64,000 nucleotides of DNA from Piscicola geometra (Eukaryota; Annelida; Clitellata; Hirudinida; Piscicolidae), in assembly GCA_943735955.1 (NCBI GenBank), contig OX030956.1:6580145-6644144 (forward strand), written 5' to 3'. Both the position numbers and the translations under genes were made by a program. The notes beneath the pieces are model-generated. The model ran no database searches. It was not told where the DNA came from and saw only the letters and a program-made list of their open reading frames with translations. This document shows, piece after piece, positions 35,772 to 51,305 of the stretch (positions are counted from its first letter, which is position 1; every line of letters starts with the position of its first letter).

Positions 35772-37793
35772 TCAGACCTTGGATGCGAGTTGAGGAAAGT
35801 GGAATGGCCACTCCTTGCAGAGCGGACACGTGTCGCTCACGTTGATCCAGCGACACAGACAACCCTCGTGGAAGAAGTGGCCACAGCGCGTCTCCTTAGC
35901 GACGGCCTCCTGTAGTGGCTGGAAGCAGATGGAGCAGATGTCGTCGTGTTTGTCGAGCTTCTCGAGGGATGCCGTTTCAAGCGAGGAAACCTTCACCGAG
36001 GCCTCCCTGCGACGAGTGCACGTGGTGTACAACTGACGAGCCTCCTTCCAGATGTTGAAGTACAGGTGCGCCAGCATGATGACCACTCTCAGCAGGCCAG
36101 CAGACTCGAACAGCACCATCCACACTCCGTTTCCGAACAAGAAGATGCCGAACATGAACTCAAGCAGCTTGCCGAGTAGCTTGAGGAAGTAGATGACGTC
36201 GTCAGAGCGCTCAGAGAAGATGCCCGTGTGCGAGTCGATGAAGACGAAGAGGTAGAGCAGCAGCGAGATGCACACTTTGACGAGGAGTTCGCATCCGAAG
36301 GCGAAGACGGAGAGCAGCCACGTGGAGATGGGGTTGCTGAGCCAGTGGTAGACGACGAAAAACGTGGTGGAACAGAAGAGCGTCAAGTTGAAGAAGAGTT
36401 GCTTGATGTGGAGACGCGAGAAGATGGAGAGCGCCAGCGACTGGAGCTTGAAGTGCAGCATGTGGTGGATGTAGTGCATCGAGGCGAGCAGGGTGAGCGA
36501 GAGGTTGTAGAAGAGGCGGTTGATGCGCTTGGAGGGGTGCAGGATGGGCAGGCCCGTCTGAACGGCGAGCAGCAGGAAGAGCACTGCGACCATCTTGCCG
36601 AGGTGCTGGTCCTCCTCTCTGTTCGTGTCGACCAGCCACGTGCACAAACGCCCAGTGTGGTGCGCCAGGAGGTAGAGCACGCTGGTGAGGCAGACGAGGG
36701 ACACGTAGGTGCTCGTGTTGCGCTCCAGAGCCGCCTCGACCACTGCGTCATCCACCTGCACTGACATGTGCTCCAGAGAGAAAGTGGTGTGTGTGGCGAA
36801 GGTGTAAGAGTTCTGGAGGAGGAAGAAGATGTGGAAGAGGAGTGTGGTGTGGATGCGCTGCCACTGCGACTCGAAGAAGTCGAGTAGGTTATCGTCGCGC
36901 ATGACGACCATTGCTTGCTGGGGCAGACTGAGGCGGAAGACGAAGAAGTTGATTGAGAGGACGTCGAAGACGGGCATGAGGTCGATGAGGAGGAGGATGA
37001 GGCTGACGAGCGAGAGGAAGCTCATGAAGTTCTCGTTCACGTAGAAGAGACTCAGCATGAAAGGCATCATCAGCAGCATGAAGACCTTCACTCGGGAATT
37101 CTCGATCGTCATGATGGAGTAGGTGGTGTTGCACGAGAGGAAGGAAGCCTTCAGGTAGCAGTAGAAGCGAGCCACCAGACCTTGCAGCATCAAGAGAGCC
37201 ACCACGTTGGACCAGTAGTGGTCGATGCTTGCCCAGCGGTTGAGCATGAGCCAGAAGGACTGGAAGAGGTGGGTGGAGTAGGAGAGACGATCCGGATGCA
37301 TCAGCTGCTGCAGAAGCGAGAAGTTGGCTAGGTAGGAAAGGAAGAGGATGGTGAAGATGGTGAAGAGAACGTACATGTTCAGCAACTGCTTTGTAGGTAA
37401 AACAATGATCGCCAAGCTGCATGACATTACTGAGTGTTGGAAAGTGGAATTAGATTTTAAATAAAACTGAAAAAAGAATAAAAGGTTTAAAATTTAAATA
37501 TTAAAAATTTAACAGCAATTTCCTTCAAGTTAAATGATTAACTGTTGACGAAACTAAATTTTGAATTAACTGCCCAATTTTGATTATTTTACAATCAAAA
37601 CCCTCTATGACTAACAGACAATGATGAGTAAGGTGTAAAGTATAATGGCATCCTCTGGATTAACTTTGATGTTATCATTCTTGAAGATGTGTTCTTTCAT
37701 TTCTTCATTGCAAAGAGCATCAATCACAAAAATGGGAGGAACACGGAGAACCACGTCCAGTGCTGGAAGCACCCATGAATCCATCTTATTCAT
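35772..37793 (-). CDS. Polytopic membrane RING E3 ligase, RNF139(TRC8)/RNF145-like
   Basis: Two exons: 37616-37793 (start ATG 37791-37793) and 35772-37429, joined in phase through a GTTAGT donor; about 611 aa. The N-terminus (LDVVLRVPPIFVIDAL) matches the 'LxVxLRVPxxxLxDxLY' start of TRC8/RNF145. About a dozen hydrophobic segments follow, including LAVQTGLPILHPSKRINRLF, close to the LAVQTGL-xxLxxxxR segment of the family, and DDVIYFLKLLGKLLEF. A C-terminal RING-H2 domain follows LEKLDKHDDICSICFQ: cysteines and histidines CSIC, CGHFFHEGC, CRW, CPLC are complete. TRC8 and RNF145 sit in the ER membrane, ubiquitinate sterol-regulated proteins such as HMG-CoA reductase, and support ER-associated degradation. 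The sequence does not decide between RNF139 and RNF145, and a pre-duplication orthologue is likely. It is convergent with OXA1L (377 bp between stops). Confidence 0.9.
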
Positions 37794-38775
37794 TTACTAT
37801 ATTTCTGGATTTCTGTAGTGATGGATTGGGATCTTGAGAATTAAACATCTGAAAAAATATTTGGTTTGTTATGATAAAGTATATAATTATTTTTTAAATG
37901 AATTCTTATATTTCTAAATAAAGCAACAAAATATTGTTTGAAGTCTATTGATTATCCGAAACTGATAAATCTATTTAATAGATTCTATAAATAGTTTTCA
38001 CAAAATGTAAATGTTACAGATTTATGTAATAAGTATTTTGTCATTTTAATGTTGAGTTAGAAATATTATAGATAACATTTTGTGGGGAATTTTGTTTTTT
38101 TAAGTGAAATGGTGCTACAAGACTAGTTCCAAATAACTTATTGGTTTTTAAAGTTCATAACTTATGAATCATAAGAAATGGAAGTTAAACAAGCATTACC
38201 TCACATCGGATAAAATAAATTCATAAACAATTAGTAATTTTCTAGAAAAACGATAGGTCAGGAAGTTTGTTTGAGAACACGAAAAATAAAAGTTATAAAA
38301 TCTGAATGGTTTAGTTATTTCCTTTAATCATGACTAAACTATATACTTTTTAATATTCCATATTTGAATAAAAATTATGTTTAACTTTTTTAGAATTATA
38401 AAAAAAAGTAAACATGAGCTTCGAAAGCAACCAAATAAGGTTTTTTTTTATTTTCTTTTTTATTATTTATTTTAGTTAGTATGATAGATACACCTTGAAT
38501 GAAAGAGCCAAATTCAAATGATTGAAAAAGTTGACTCTACTAATCTTTTTCTAAATTCTTGTGAACCATTTCAAATCTCCAAAAAATATTTAAAATGAAT
38601 AAGTCTGTTGCAAATTCAGAAATCAGGAAAAAAAAGATATTGAGCACATCTAAAAAGAACCTATCAAGTGTTTAAGACTTAAACACTTAAACTTTAAGTT
38701 TTTTACTTATTACTTCAAGTCATTTATTTATACATTTCTATTTTAATATTTATTTTTTAAATATTATTTTTACAG
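37794..38775. other. AT-rich region between RNF139/145-like gene and shugoshin exon
   Basis: Contains the promoter of the RNF gene (minus) and presumably the 5' exon(s) of shugoshin (plus). No start exon for shugoshin could be recognised. Confidence 0.5.
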
Positions 38776-41700
38776 TGAATGCGACTTTTAGAAGAGAAAC
38801 TCTTAGGTCGAACAACAGAGCACTAGCAAGGGCTTTGACTAGCAAAAAGTCAGAGATAACGTACTATTCAAAGAAATACATAGAAGCACAAGATGAAATT
38901 CGTTTTTTGCGTTCGATTGTCAACTCAAAAAGTAACAGCCATCTCATCATAATATTCGAGGTTAGTTTCCCTATGAATTAACGGTTTACTTAATTTTATT
39001 TGATTTCAAAGTATTTTATGAAGGTATAAAATTTTTAGTTATATATAATTAAATATCTGCATAATTCATAAAGTGTGTGACTCATTTGCAAATTACTTTG
39101 CTATCTCACCACTATTTTTTTAAATCATTGAAGTCTGTGATTTATTATTGAAACAAAACTATTTTTTCTCAATAGAAATGGCTGAAGCATATGAAAAGTT
39201 ACACAACCGACGCGATTCTTTCTTTCTACAAGAACTGCGACAAGCTCTCTTCCATGTTCAACGTCTGCAAGGAGGCACTTTACTTGCAAGCCATGCATGA
39301 CGCCAATCCCCATGACCAGCATGATGACGAATTCCTAAGGAATAATTACAATTTCGTGCATCACAAGAACTTCCACGAAAAGTCAGCTTCCAGGAAGCAA
39401 GTAGCAGAAAGTGGATCCGGTGGTAATGAACATCTCAACAAGGATACAAACAGTGAGACCTACCAGGAGCCGCTAAGTCATAGTGGCAATGTCAGGACTG
39501 ACAACGTGGATGAGGAAGCTGCTCAAGTGGCTAATCCTAAACAACTGAAAAGGTTCACTCAAAATAAATCTCTGAGTTGAATGAGTTATTTGATTATCAA
39601 ACAGTCGTTTGCAATGACTGCCCCCCATCTCATCAGGCCTGCCAAAGAGCCCAAGCACCTCACCCTCAGCATCATCATGGAGACGAGCAAGGATGGCTTC
39701 ATGCTCGATCCCAACAACACCTGCAACAGACACTTCATCAATAACAATAACAAAACTAACGACAATAACACTAAGGAAAGCAACAACGTTATGAGTATTT
39801 TTGCTGAATCTGATGAGAGGCAAGAAGGTGGAGAGATGGAGGATGGCATGGAGGGAAGCAGTAGCGATCGACAGATGCAAAAGGGAGGTGGTGGTGAAGG
39901 AGGGATTGAAGAGAAGAGGGAGGAGTGTAGAGGAGATGGAGGGATTGCAAAGGTGAGTGAGGGAGTGGAGAGGATGGAGGAGGAGGAAGAGGAGGAGGAG
40001 GACGTTGCGTGCAACCTGAGCAGCATTGCAGAGGAGGACGCAGCCTTGAGCACCAGCATCGCCCTCTTCTCCAACAGTTAGCTCTTTATTCGCTCCTTAT
40101 TGCTTACTGCTTCAACCCTCTCTCTAAGAGATGGGACTCGAACCAAACCTTGAAAAAATTTGAATATAACTCGAACATTCTCAACTAAATTTAGAACCTA
40201 AATGTGTGATTTTGTAAATAATGTATTCAACCTTTTCTAATTTTTTTTATTAAACTAAATATAAAATTTAAATACAATCGAAGACAAACTTCAAAAAAGA
40301 ACTGAATTCTAACCGAAATCGAACTATGACATTTGTGTTCGAACCCCATCGCCACTTTCTATTCAACATTTAGGCTATATTTTAAATTTGAAGATAAAAT
40401 CAAATCTTCTGCAGCCAAATTATTCATTCACTTCAACTTTAAAAATAATTTTGTCGCTGAAATGCACAATGTGCATAACTTTAATTATGCATTTTTATTT
40501 AAAATCTAGATTTCTAACTAAATTATTTTTAAAAGTTTATTTTCAATATAACAAAAGATTAAGAAATGTTCAGAATCATTTTAAATATTGCGAAACTTTC
40601 TTGGTCAAGATAAATATGAAAATAACCGAATAAAACACTACAAAGTTTATTTTTACTATTAAACGAACAAAATAAGATAATAAGAGGTTCAAAAAACGAA
40701 ATTTCATCGGCACTTTAGATGCTTTATTTGTTAGCAGTTTATTTGTGTATAGGGTTAGGATTATTATTTCCCCTTAGATTTTGAGCCACTCTAGTTGCTT
40801 TTACTGCCGCAGAAGATTCAAGCTTAAAATGAATATAATTTTTTACTTTGAATCTTTTGTTCGCCTCTCAGTGACGAGGGAGTGTGAGGGGGAACTCCAC
40901 GAGGTGAGTCACCGCAGCATCAGTGAGTTGTGTGAGATTCCTCAGTTTCCAGGGGGCGGTGTTGGTGGAGATTATATTCCTTTTCATCTAGTCGATTATG
41001 ATGATGATGATGATGATGATGATGAAACTGATGATGGTGCTGGTGATGATAACAATGCTAATGGAAATGGTGATGGTTTTGTTGAAGTAAAGGACAGAAA
41101 GCGTGAAAGAAAGAGGTGTGATGATGCGTTAAAGGTGAAAAATGTTGCTAGAATGGATGCAAAGTCTGCCTATATGGTTTCCGCAAAGAAGGATAAAGAA
41201 AAAGGAAATAGAAAAATAGGAAAGGAAGGAAGAGGAGAAAAAGACGCTAAAGAGGGAAAGGGAAGAGGAGGAGCGTTAGAAAAAGAACGAAATATCTTCT
41301 TGGAAGACGAGACTTATGGAAGAGGAGAAAAGAAGAGCTTGCTGAGAAAGAAGACGTTCGTGAAAGGGCATTCGGCGAGCAAGAAGGATTTCCGCACAAG
41401 ACTTTTCAGTCCCAACCCTGCCCCCGAAGGTAGCATCGACACAGTCTCACACGACGTCTTCGAAGGGGACAACACCCTTCTGGAGAACATCAACATCTCC
41501 ATGTCTTCCGTCTCGTCCATTGAGTTTGCGGGTTGCCATGACAACGGTGATGGAGGTTATGCTAAGGGTGATTTGAAATCTGGGCCGAAAGTAGGAGCGC
41601 CCCAAAAGGTTTCCACGACTGAGGAGGTTGAAGAAGGGGGAATAATTGAACGAGAGGAAAAGGTTTCAGCAGGGGAGAAGAATATAGCGAGAGAAAAAGG

Positions 41701-44234
41701 TTTAAAAAGTAAAATGGTTGTAGGTGGGGTTAAGGCCCTAGTTGGTGAGAAGGCTGTAGTGGGTGTAAAGACTGGCCATTTAGTGAGTGAGAAGAATTCG
41801 ATGTATGAATATTTATTTGCTGAAAAAGTGCCAGGAAGTGGAAATTCGGTTGCTGAAAATGTTTTAGTCGGTGCAAAAGTTCCAGAAAAGGGATCGGTTG
41901 TAGCTGAGTCGAAGGGTCCAGTGGGTCAAATAATTGATAAAGGCTCTAAAGCGTTGAAGGGTGTGTCTAATATACAAAAAGCATTCAGAAAGGATGAAAA
42001 TGATGCTGCTATGCCTCAAAAGAAACAAATTCTGGCGCCTAAAACCATCAGACACAGTAAGGTGATTGGAGGAGGGGAGAGAGTCGAAAAGGAGGGAGTG
42101 AAAAAGAAAGATCATGTTGCCTGTAAAGCTGGAGAAGCTAAGAAGCATGAAAAAGGAAATAGGCATGCATCCGAGAAGAAGGTGGTGGAAGGGCGGGTGA
42201 GAGGGGACAGCAGAGAGCCTTGCCAAGCAGTGGACGCAAGGCTATCGAAGCGTCTGTCAGTGTACGACGTGCTGGATGAATCGAATGAGGAGAGAGGAGG
42301 AAGGCAGGAGGGTGGTGCTCTTCATATTGGAGGGTTGGAGGCCTTTGCCAGGAGTAAGAAGATAAGGAGAAGCATTGAAGCACCTGCAGGAGTGTCTGTC
42401 GTCTCTAGTGGAGTGTCTGTGGTCTCTAGTGGAGTGTCTGTCGTCTCTAGTGGAGTGTCTGTCGTCTCTAGTGGAGTGTCTGTCGTCTCTAGTGGAGTGT
42501 CTGTGGTCTCTAGTGGAGTGTCTGTGGCGTCTAGTGGAGTGTCTGTGGTCTCTAGTGGAGTGTCTGTGGCGTCTAGTGGACTGTCTGTCGTCTCTAGTGG
42601 AGTGTCTGTGGCGTCTGGTGGAGTGTCTGTGGCGTCTGGTGGAGTGTCTGTCGTCTCTAGTGGAGTGTCTGTGGTCTCTAGTGGAGTGTCTGTGGTCTCT
42701 AGTGGAGTGTCTGTGGCGTCTAGTGGAGTGTCTGTCGTCTCTAGTGGAGTGTCAGTGGCGTCTGGTGGAGTGTCTGTGGCGTCTGGTGGAGTGTCTGTGG
42801 CGTCTGGTGGAGTGTCTGTCGTCTCTAGTGGAGTGTCTGTCGTGTCTGGTGCAGTGTCTGTGGTCTCTAGTGGAGTGACTGTGGCGTCTGGTGGAGTAGA
42901 CAAAGGCATGAGGGGAGTGCTAAAAGAAACGTTCAAGGTTCCAGAGGTGGTGAAGGAATCATCCAAGAGTGCTGAAAGTGTCACTTCATCAAACGGAGCT
43001 GCCAAGGAAATCAAGAAGAAGTTCTTCAAGAACAGGGCAACCTTTGAGAAGGAGCCTGTCTTCCAGCCTATCTACACCACCCTTGACACTAACCAGGCAG
43101 TCGTTTCCAATGCCACAGAGAAACAAGATCAGCATAGCTGTAAGAACAAGGAAAACAAAGATGTGACAAGTGTAGAAGAGGTTCTTTTGTTCGTTCCTGT
43201 TTATGATCCTGTCGTGAAGAGGTCGAAAGAAAAAGTAAAGTCAACACCAGATGGAAAGGAAAGTATGACTTTGGAAAAGAAAAAGATTAAGCAAGCAAAG
43301 AAGGTCGTCAAGAGTAAAGACGAAAAAGAAGAGCACGAAAAAGGCAAACCAGTGGGCAGGTCCGTGGTGCAGAAGCTGGATGAAGTGTTGATCGACGATG
43401 CAAGAGAACAGACGAGAGAGGAAAAGGCTGCCAGGCATTCGTACCTCAGCTCCTGCGCCAGTGAAACTGACTTCGTCGACTTGGAGTTCGTACCTTCAAC
43501 CTCATCTCTGTATTGACTATTTTGCAAACGCATTTTAGCTATATTCATTCTTTTTCGAGAGTTACTTGAGCATTTTGAGAATTTTATTTTTTTTTAGTTA
43601 TAACGAAGTTGATCTCCATTGCAGGAAGGGTACAACAGGAAGAAGAAACAGAGGCAAGCCGGTCAATTACAAAGAGCCCACCCTCAACGTGTTAGTGCTT
43701 TCTTTCCATTTCAACAAGCTAGCCTGATATTGTTTAGTTTTTCATAGAACTATGCCGAATATTAGTGTAGGGTGTTTAAATGCGAAAAATTATGGGCACC
43801 TATTGCGTAGTTTGTGCTGGCTCAGAACCTTAAAATGTTTTTTTTAAACTAACACTTTGAAAATCGTTAGACTCAATTGAGTTTTTAATAATTATTTTGT
43901 TAAGCCATCCCCGCTCTACCACTAGTCTATGGAAGCACTTCAGAATAGTAATTTTGTTATTTATGTAAATATTTTAACGATTCGTGATAGAGGTAATTTA
44001 ATATTTAAAAAAATGTAAAAGTTATAATCCTTATGACCACTGTGTGTGATCAAGTGTAACTATTCGATTGAATACTTTTAATCTATACGTTATTACGATT
44101 ACGTATTTAAGATACCGAATAGAATACGATTCAAATATTCGGCACAGTTCGAGTTATTTCAGATATTTTTTTATTTCATAATAATTAAACCATTATTTAA
44201 TTATTTAAATTTTAGGAAAATGCGAAGAGAGTGA
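38776..44234 (+). CDS. SGO1: Shugoshin (centromeric cohesin protector), 5' end missing
   Basis: Exons: 38776-38960, 39176 to about 39492, about 39605-40076, 40872-43485, 43625-43690, 44216-44234. The first has the shugoshin coiled-coil start (NNRALARALTSKKSEITYYS, then KKYIEAQDEIRFLRS), which binds PP2A-B56. The last two give the basic shugoshin C-box RGKPVNYKEPTLN plus VKMRRE-stop, which binds phosphorylated H2A at centromeres; the phase-2 junction GA|GTTCGT at 43485 and the split Val codon at 43690/44216 make it continuous. The middle is poorly conserved, as usual for the family, Lys/Glu-rich, and contains 24 tandem copies of a 7-residue repeat. A TGA at 39578-39580 separates two same-frame open stretches, so a short intron is needed; its borders (GTCAGG at 39493, AG at 39604) are the least certain. 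The predicted product exceeds 1100 residues. A 5' exon carrying the ATG was not found. Confidence 0.85.
42389..42893 (+). repeat. 21-bp coding minisatellite within shugoshin
   Basis: About 24 units of GTGTCTGTGGTCTCTAGTGG plus A, encoding VSVVSSG with V/A and S/G variants (VSVASGG, VSVASSG). All units are 21 bp, so the frame is kept. The array lies inside the large exon 40872-43485. Confidence 0.97.
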
Positions 44235-44553
44235 GGCGACCCGATGGAGTGTGGAGTTAAAATGATTTTAGTAACAATATCTCTAGCTCATGCTTCTTCT
44301 TTTATTACTGAACCCTGAATTTGTTTCTTTTAAAATATAAATTTTTGTATATTACAAAACATTAATAGTTTATGTATTAGAAATGGGCAAATCATTCCGA
44401 TTGGTGCCTATTCAAAAATACATTTTCAAAAGTACTGAATAAAGTATAAAAGGTAGAAATATTGTTTGTTCAAATCTCTTATTAAATAAGTAGAACAATA
44501 TCAAATCAGTAAAACTAACAAAAACATTTAAACATCGTTTTCTTTTTTTTCAT

Positions 44554-47500
44554 TCAATACTGCAAGTGGTCAAACTTCAAGACCCACGCAAGCTGGCTGG
44601 GCATACGTTGGGGAGGGATGTAGGGAAAGATCACGACGATACCTCCCTCCGGGGCCAGCTTCTCCCACACCAACTTGCCCTGCCATCCCAGCATGCTGAC
44701 CACAGTGTCCTTCGAGGGCAGTGGATGGGCCAGCTTCAGGATGTTCTGCTCCGGCCAGTGCAGAACTGTGGCGTACACGTGAGATCCCTCTTTGCTCTCC
44801 TTGCTGGTGTACCTGCCATCGAGGAAACATGGGCGTTTGAAGGATTTAAGTTCATTTCCGATGCGATTAAATAATTTAACGGGTTTACCGTCAAAAGCCG
44901 TTAGCGTTAAAAAAATTAACGAACTTTTTCGTTAACGGCCGTTAATTTATGTTGAAATTCGTTAAAACTGATTAATTTAATAAATATTTTAAATGAAAAC
45001 GTTATGAAATTTATTATTGGAAAATAAAGTTCATAATAAGTTTTTTCAAATAAATGTATATTAACAAATATTCCAATCATCTAGTTTAGTTCTTGAATTT
45101 ATTTTCTGAGTGATTAGTAATCATTTTCCAATTTTTTATTGTAATTTTTTTTCATGGCAAAAGACAATTTTTTAATTGTATCCGGGTTGGGATTTCCCCT
45201 ATTTTGAGTAATAGTGTTGTTAGATAAATTATAAAAAATACTATTTCATTTCATGCAATTAAAACCCACAATAAAATATAAAATAAACCGTGAATTCCAT
45301 CAGAGACAAATAAAAAAGTTTTAAAAAAATTAGTCTAAAGATCTTTTATTAAAATATCTGCTAAATTAAAATAAAATGATATTTTTTCAATTAACGAGAA
45401 ATTTATCTTGTCATTAAATTTTTTTTACCGAAAATTTTGTTAATTTTCGTTCGTTAATATTTTAAAACAGAAATGGACGTTAACGTACGAAAAATTCAAA
45501 CGCCCTTGTTAAGCATGGAGAAAGGCTGAAAGCTTTCGGGTCTTTATTTTAGTAACCTTCAAGGCACCCTTACCAAATGTCGGCTGTAAGGCTGTCGTTC
45601 TGGTGTTTCCATGGCTTCGACGAGTACATGGCCTCTCCATTCACCTTCAGCCACTCTCCCATCTGCTTCAGTCGCTCCTCGAAGATCGGGTCCAGTCTGC
45701 CGTCAGGTCTGATGCCAGCGTTTATGAGCACGTTGCCACCACAACTGAGTGGCCGATGAATGGTGTCGTTGCTTGGGCTTCAAATGGTATTTAATGCATC
45801 AAATAAATTATATATATGCATATATATTTTGGCGGTTACCTGATAGTGGAGGCCACTTGCGTGATGACGTCATGAGGCGACATGACGTCACTCAGGCCTG
45901 CTGACCTTCTGTAGCCCCACGAGGAGAAGTCCAGCGTTAAGCAGTTCTCCCACTTGTGGTTCACGAGGACACCTGTGTCGCCATGGTGATTGAGTGGTGT
46001 TATGGCCACTATCGTCTCAATATTATTATTAGTCGTTATTAAAGTATTCTTGTGGGGTTGTAGTGGTTATCCGTAGGTATTGTAGACCCTAAGAACACAA
46101 TGACATTATGACTTAAGGTCTATCAATCAATCAATCACTAATTATTTGTATAGCGCCCTTTACGAAGTGAACAAAAGCATAAGCCATAATGTTATTATAT
46201 GGACTTGTTTAATGGTTGTACATGGACTTTGGATTTTATTCTTATTTTCCTTTATTGGATAAGCTTTCAGCTGCAATGCGAATATATTTTAATGACCGTC
46301 GAATGAATGAAAAAAGTTTTTGTGCATTAAGCCGCTAATTTAAGCGCTCATGTCACTTGATGTAATTATATTTTAAGATTCCTAATTATTGGGTTTAAAG
46401 TTCGCAAGAATAACGACTAATTATAAACAAAGCCTGAAACCTGGGTTGAAACGGTCCTGGCAAGTGTAGAAATCACCATGGTGACACATCACACCCGCCC
46501 CCCACCTGTCATTCACCACCACTGTGTTCTTCACTGGACTGATGTGTGATCATTAGGGTAAACAAATCTTACATAACCCCAATAAAAAACCTATCATGAT
46601 GACAAAAAGTGAAAGCTGTAAGAAGCGTGCATGCAGCCCTGCAATTCCCTCCTCCCAAGCACCTGTCATTGTAGAGCCAAGCGAGGAAGTGGGTGGAGTT
46701 CCAGTACTCAGGAGGAGCCTCCCAGTCCCCATCCGACCACACCACCTCGGGTTCGTACCTGGTCACTATCTCCTCCAGCTCAGGCAGTGTCTTTGCCTGA
46801 GTAATTGAATAAATCAGTCTTTTGAAGTCATTTATATTTGGAAAATCTTGCCCTTGGGAATAGGTTTGTCTTGAAGGCATTTTTTTTGTCTTGCAAATAC
46901 AAGGGATGGTACCACTCGTATAGAGAGTGGTAGAGACCGAAGTGGAGGGATGTACGGTTCCTTATGGAAGAAGCCAGCTCTCCTGCAGATGTTTAAACGA
47001 ATTAAAATATGTGCTTCAAATGTATCATATATGATAAATGGTTCATTTCGAGCTAATCAAAGATGCATTGTATATACTCACCAACAAGGTCTCTCTTTGG
47101 CCCAACATCCATTGAGTTCCAGTTCCATGAGTAGCTGGAAGGCCACATGGTGTAGCCTTCATGGTGCTTGCTTGTCAACACCACATAACTGCAAAATAGA
47201 AACATTTTTATTGGCTGTAAAGTTATATTACAATTAACTATTAATTATTTATTTCATTTTAGCAAACATACTTAGCCCCAGAATCTTTGAAAATGTCAGC
47301 CAATTGATCACTGTCATAGAGATCGGCTCTGAAGGAAGCAGCTAGATCAGCATAGGTAAAGTCTGAAGGATAGTACTTGTGCAGATAGTCAACTACTTTA
47401 GGGTCTTTGGCTCCCCAGTTATACCACACCCATTCCGAGAAAGGCAGAACTGAGAACACTCCCCAGTGCAAGAAGATGCCGATCTTGGCACCATCGTACC

Positions 47501-47600
47501 AGTCTGGCAAGGGTCTAGTGTCCAATGACTCCCATGTAGGCTTGTAAGGCTCGCCATTGCAGAAGAGAATAAAACTAAAAAGAAAGATTCTCAAAAGCAT
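44554..47600 (-). CDS. FUCA1: Tissue alpha-L-fucosidase (GH29)
   Basis: Eight exons, all in phase: 47272-47600, 47082-47188, 46852-46982, 46663-46796, 46441-46538, 45840-45972, 45574-45744, 44554-44812; 453 aa (human FUCA1 is about 466). Lysosomal or secreted enzyme removing alpha-L-fucose from glycans. A signal peptide ([18 protein letters not shown]) precedes the GH29 barrel: [20 protein letters not shown], the [17 protein letters not shown] strand, [16 protein letters not shown], and [20 protein letters not shown], whose Asp in WSDG is the nucleophile position. [36 protein letters not shown] and [20 protein letters not shown] follow, then the beta-sandwich tail. Intron 46797-46851 is only 55 bp and starts with GC rather than GT. 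Intron 44813-45573 holds an inverted-repeat element and intron 45973-46440 a LINE tail. Convergent with shugoshin. Confidence 0.96.
44831..45505. mobile_element. 675-bp inverted-repeat element in a fucosidase intron
   Basis: It begins GGGCGTTTGAA and ends with its exact complement TTCAAACGCCC (45495-45505). Similarity continues inwards in degenerate form (TTAACG/CGTTAA-rich on both sides). There is no open reading frame. The boundaries fall within intron 44813-45573. No clean target-site duplication was recognised, so the superfamily is open. Confidence 0.65.
46116..46180 (-). mobile_element. Isolated LINE 3' tail
   Basis: TATCAATCAATCAATCACTA, then ATTATTTGTATAGCGCCCTT and TACGAAGTGAACAAAAGC, is the reverse complement of the 3' end of the LINE at 51306-52018. 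Short 5'-truncated copy or SINE using the same tail, in a fucosidase intron. Confidence 0.75.
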
Positions 47601-48034
47601 CTTACCTCAATGTAATTTTTACTTTATGTCATAAAGTTTATGAAATGAAAATAGTTTATTAATAAAGATTTTTATAATCTTGCTTGTTAGCAGGTGTTTA
47701 TATAGAAGCGCCGTTATAAATTATACTGTATTATATAAGTTATGTATTATTTATATCATTTATGTACCATATTTAAACAAATATATCATATTTATGGAAA
47801 CGCCTAATATAAGCATATGATAATCAAGGTGTTAGTTACAGCTTCAAAGTTTAAATGAAATCATATTTATTCAATATTTGAAATATTTGTTAAACTATTT
47901 TTTTTAAAATTTCATTAAAATGTCCATAAAGAGAGTTCCTCAAATTAAATTCTTTCATTAAATGAACTTTTAGTTAAATTGACTTTAAATTTGTCTCTTT
48001 AAACTTTAAAGTTTAAAGTTTAAACTTACAAAGA

Positions 48035-51177
<3,143 letters not shown>

Positions 51178-51305
51178 TCCTTCCCCTTCAACCCACTGAC
51201 TCTACCCGTCACCCATCAATTATTTCTAGCCAGTAGTATGAATGTTTTATATATTTAACTCATATATTTCAATGAAAAATCAAAGTCTTTACTATCTCTT
51301 CCTTC

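Noticed and set aside
36211..36764. Open frames on the other strand and frame of the RNF139/145-like exon
   Set aside because: High-GC shadows of the long membrane-RING frame, which has clear homology and a complete RING-H2.
42322..43029. Minus-strand TDTPLETTDTP repeat protein
   Set aside because: Antisense shadow of the shugoshin minisatellite; the plus frame is 911 codons long and joins to conserved shugoshin exons in phase.
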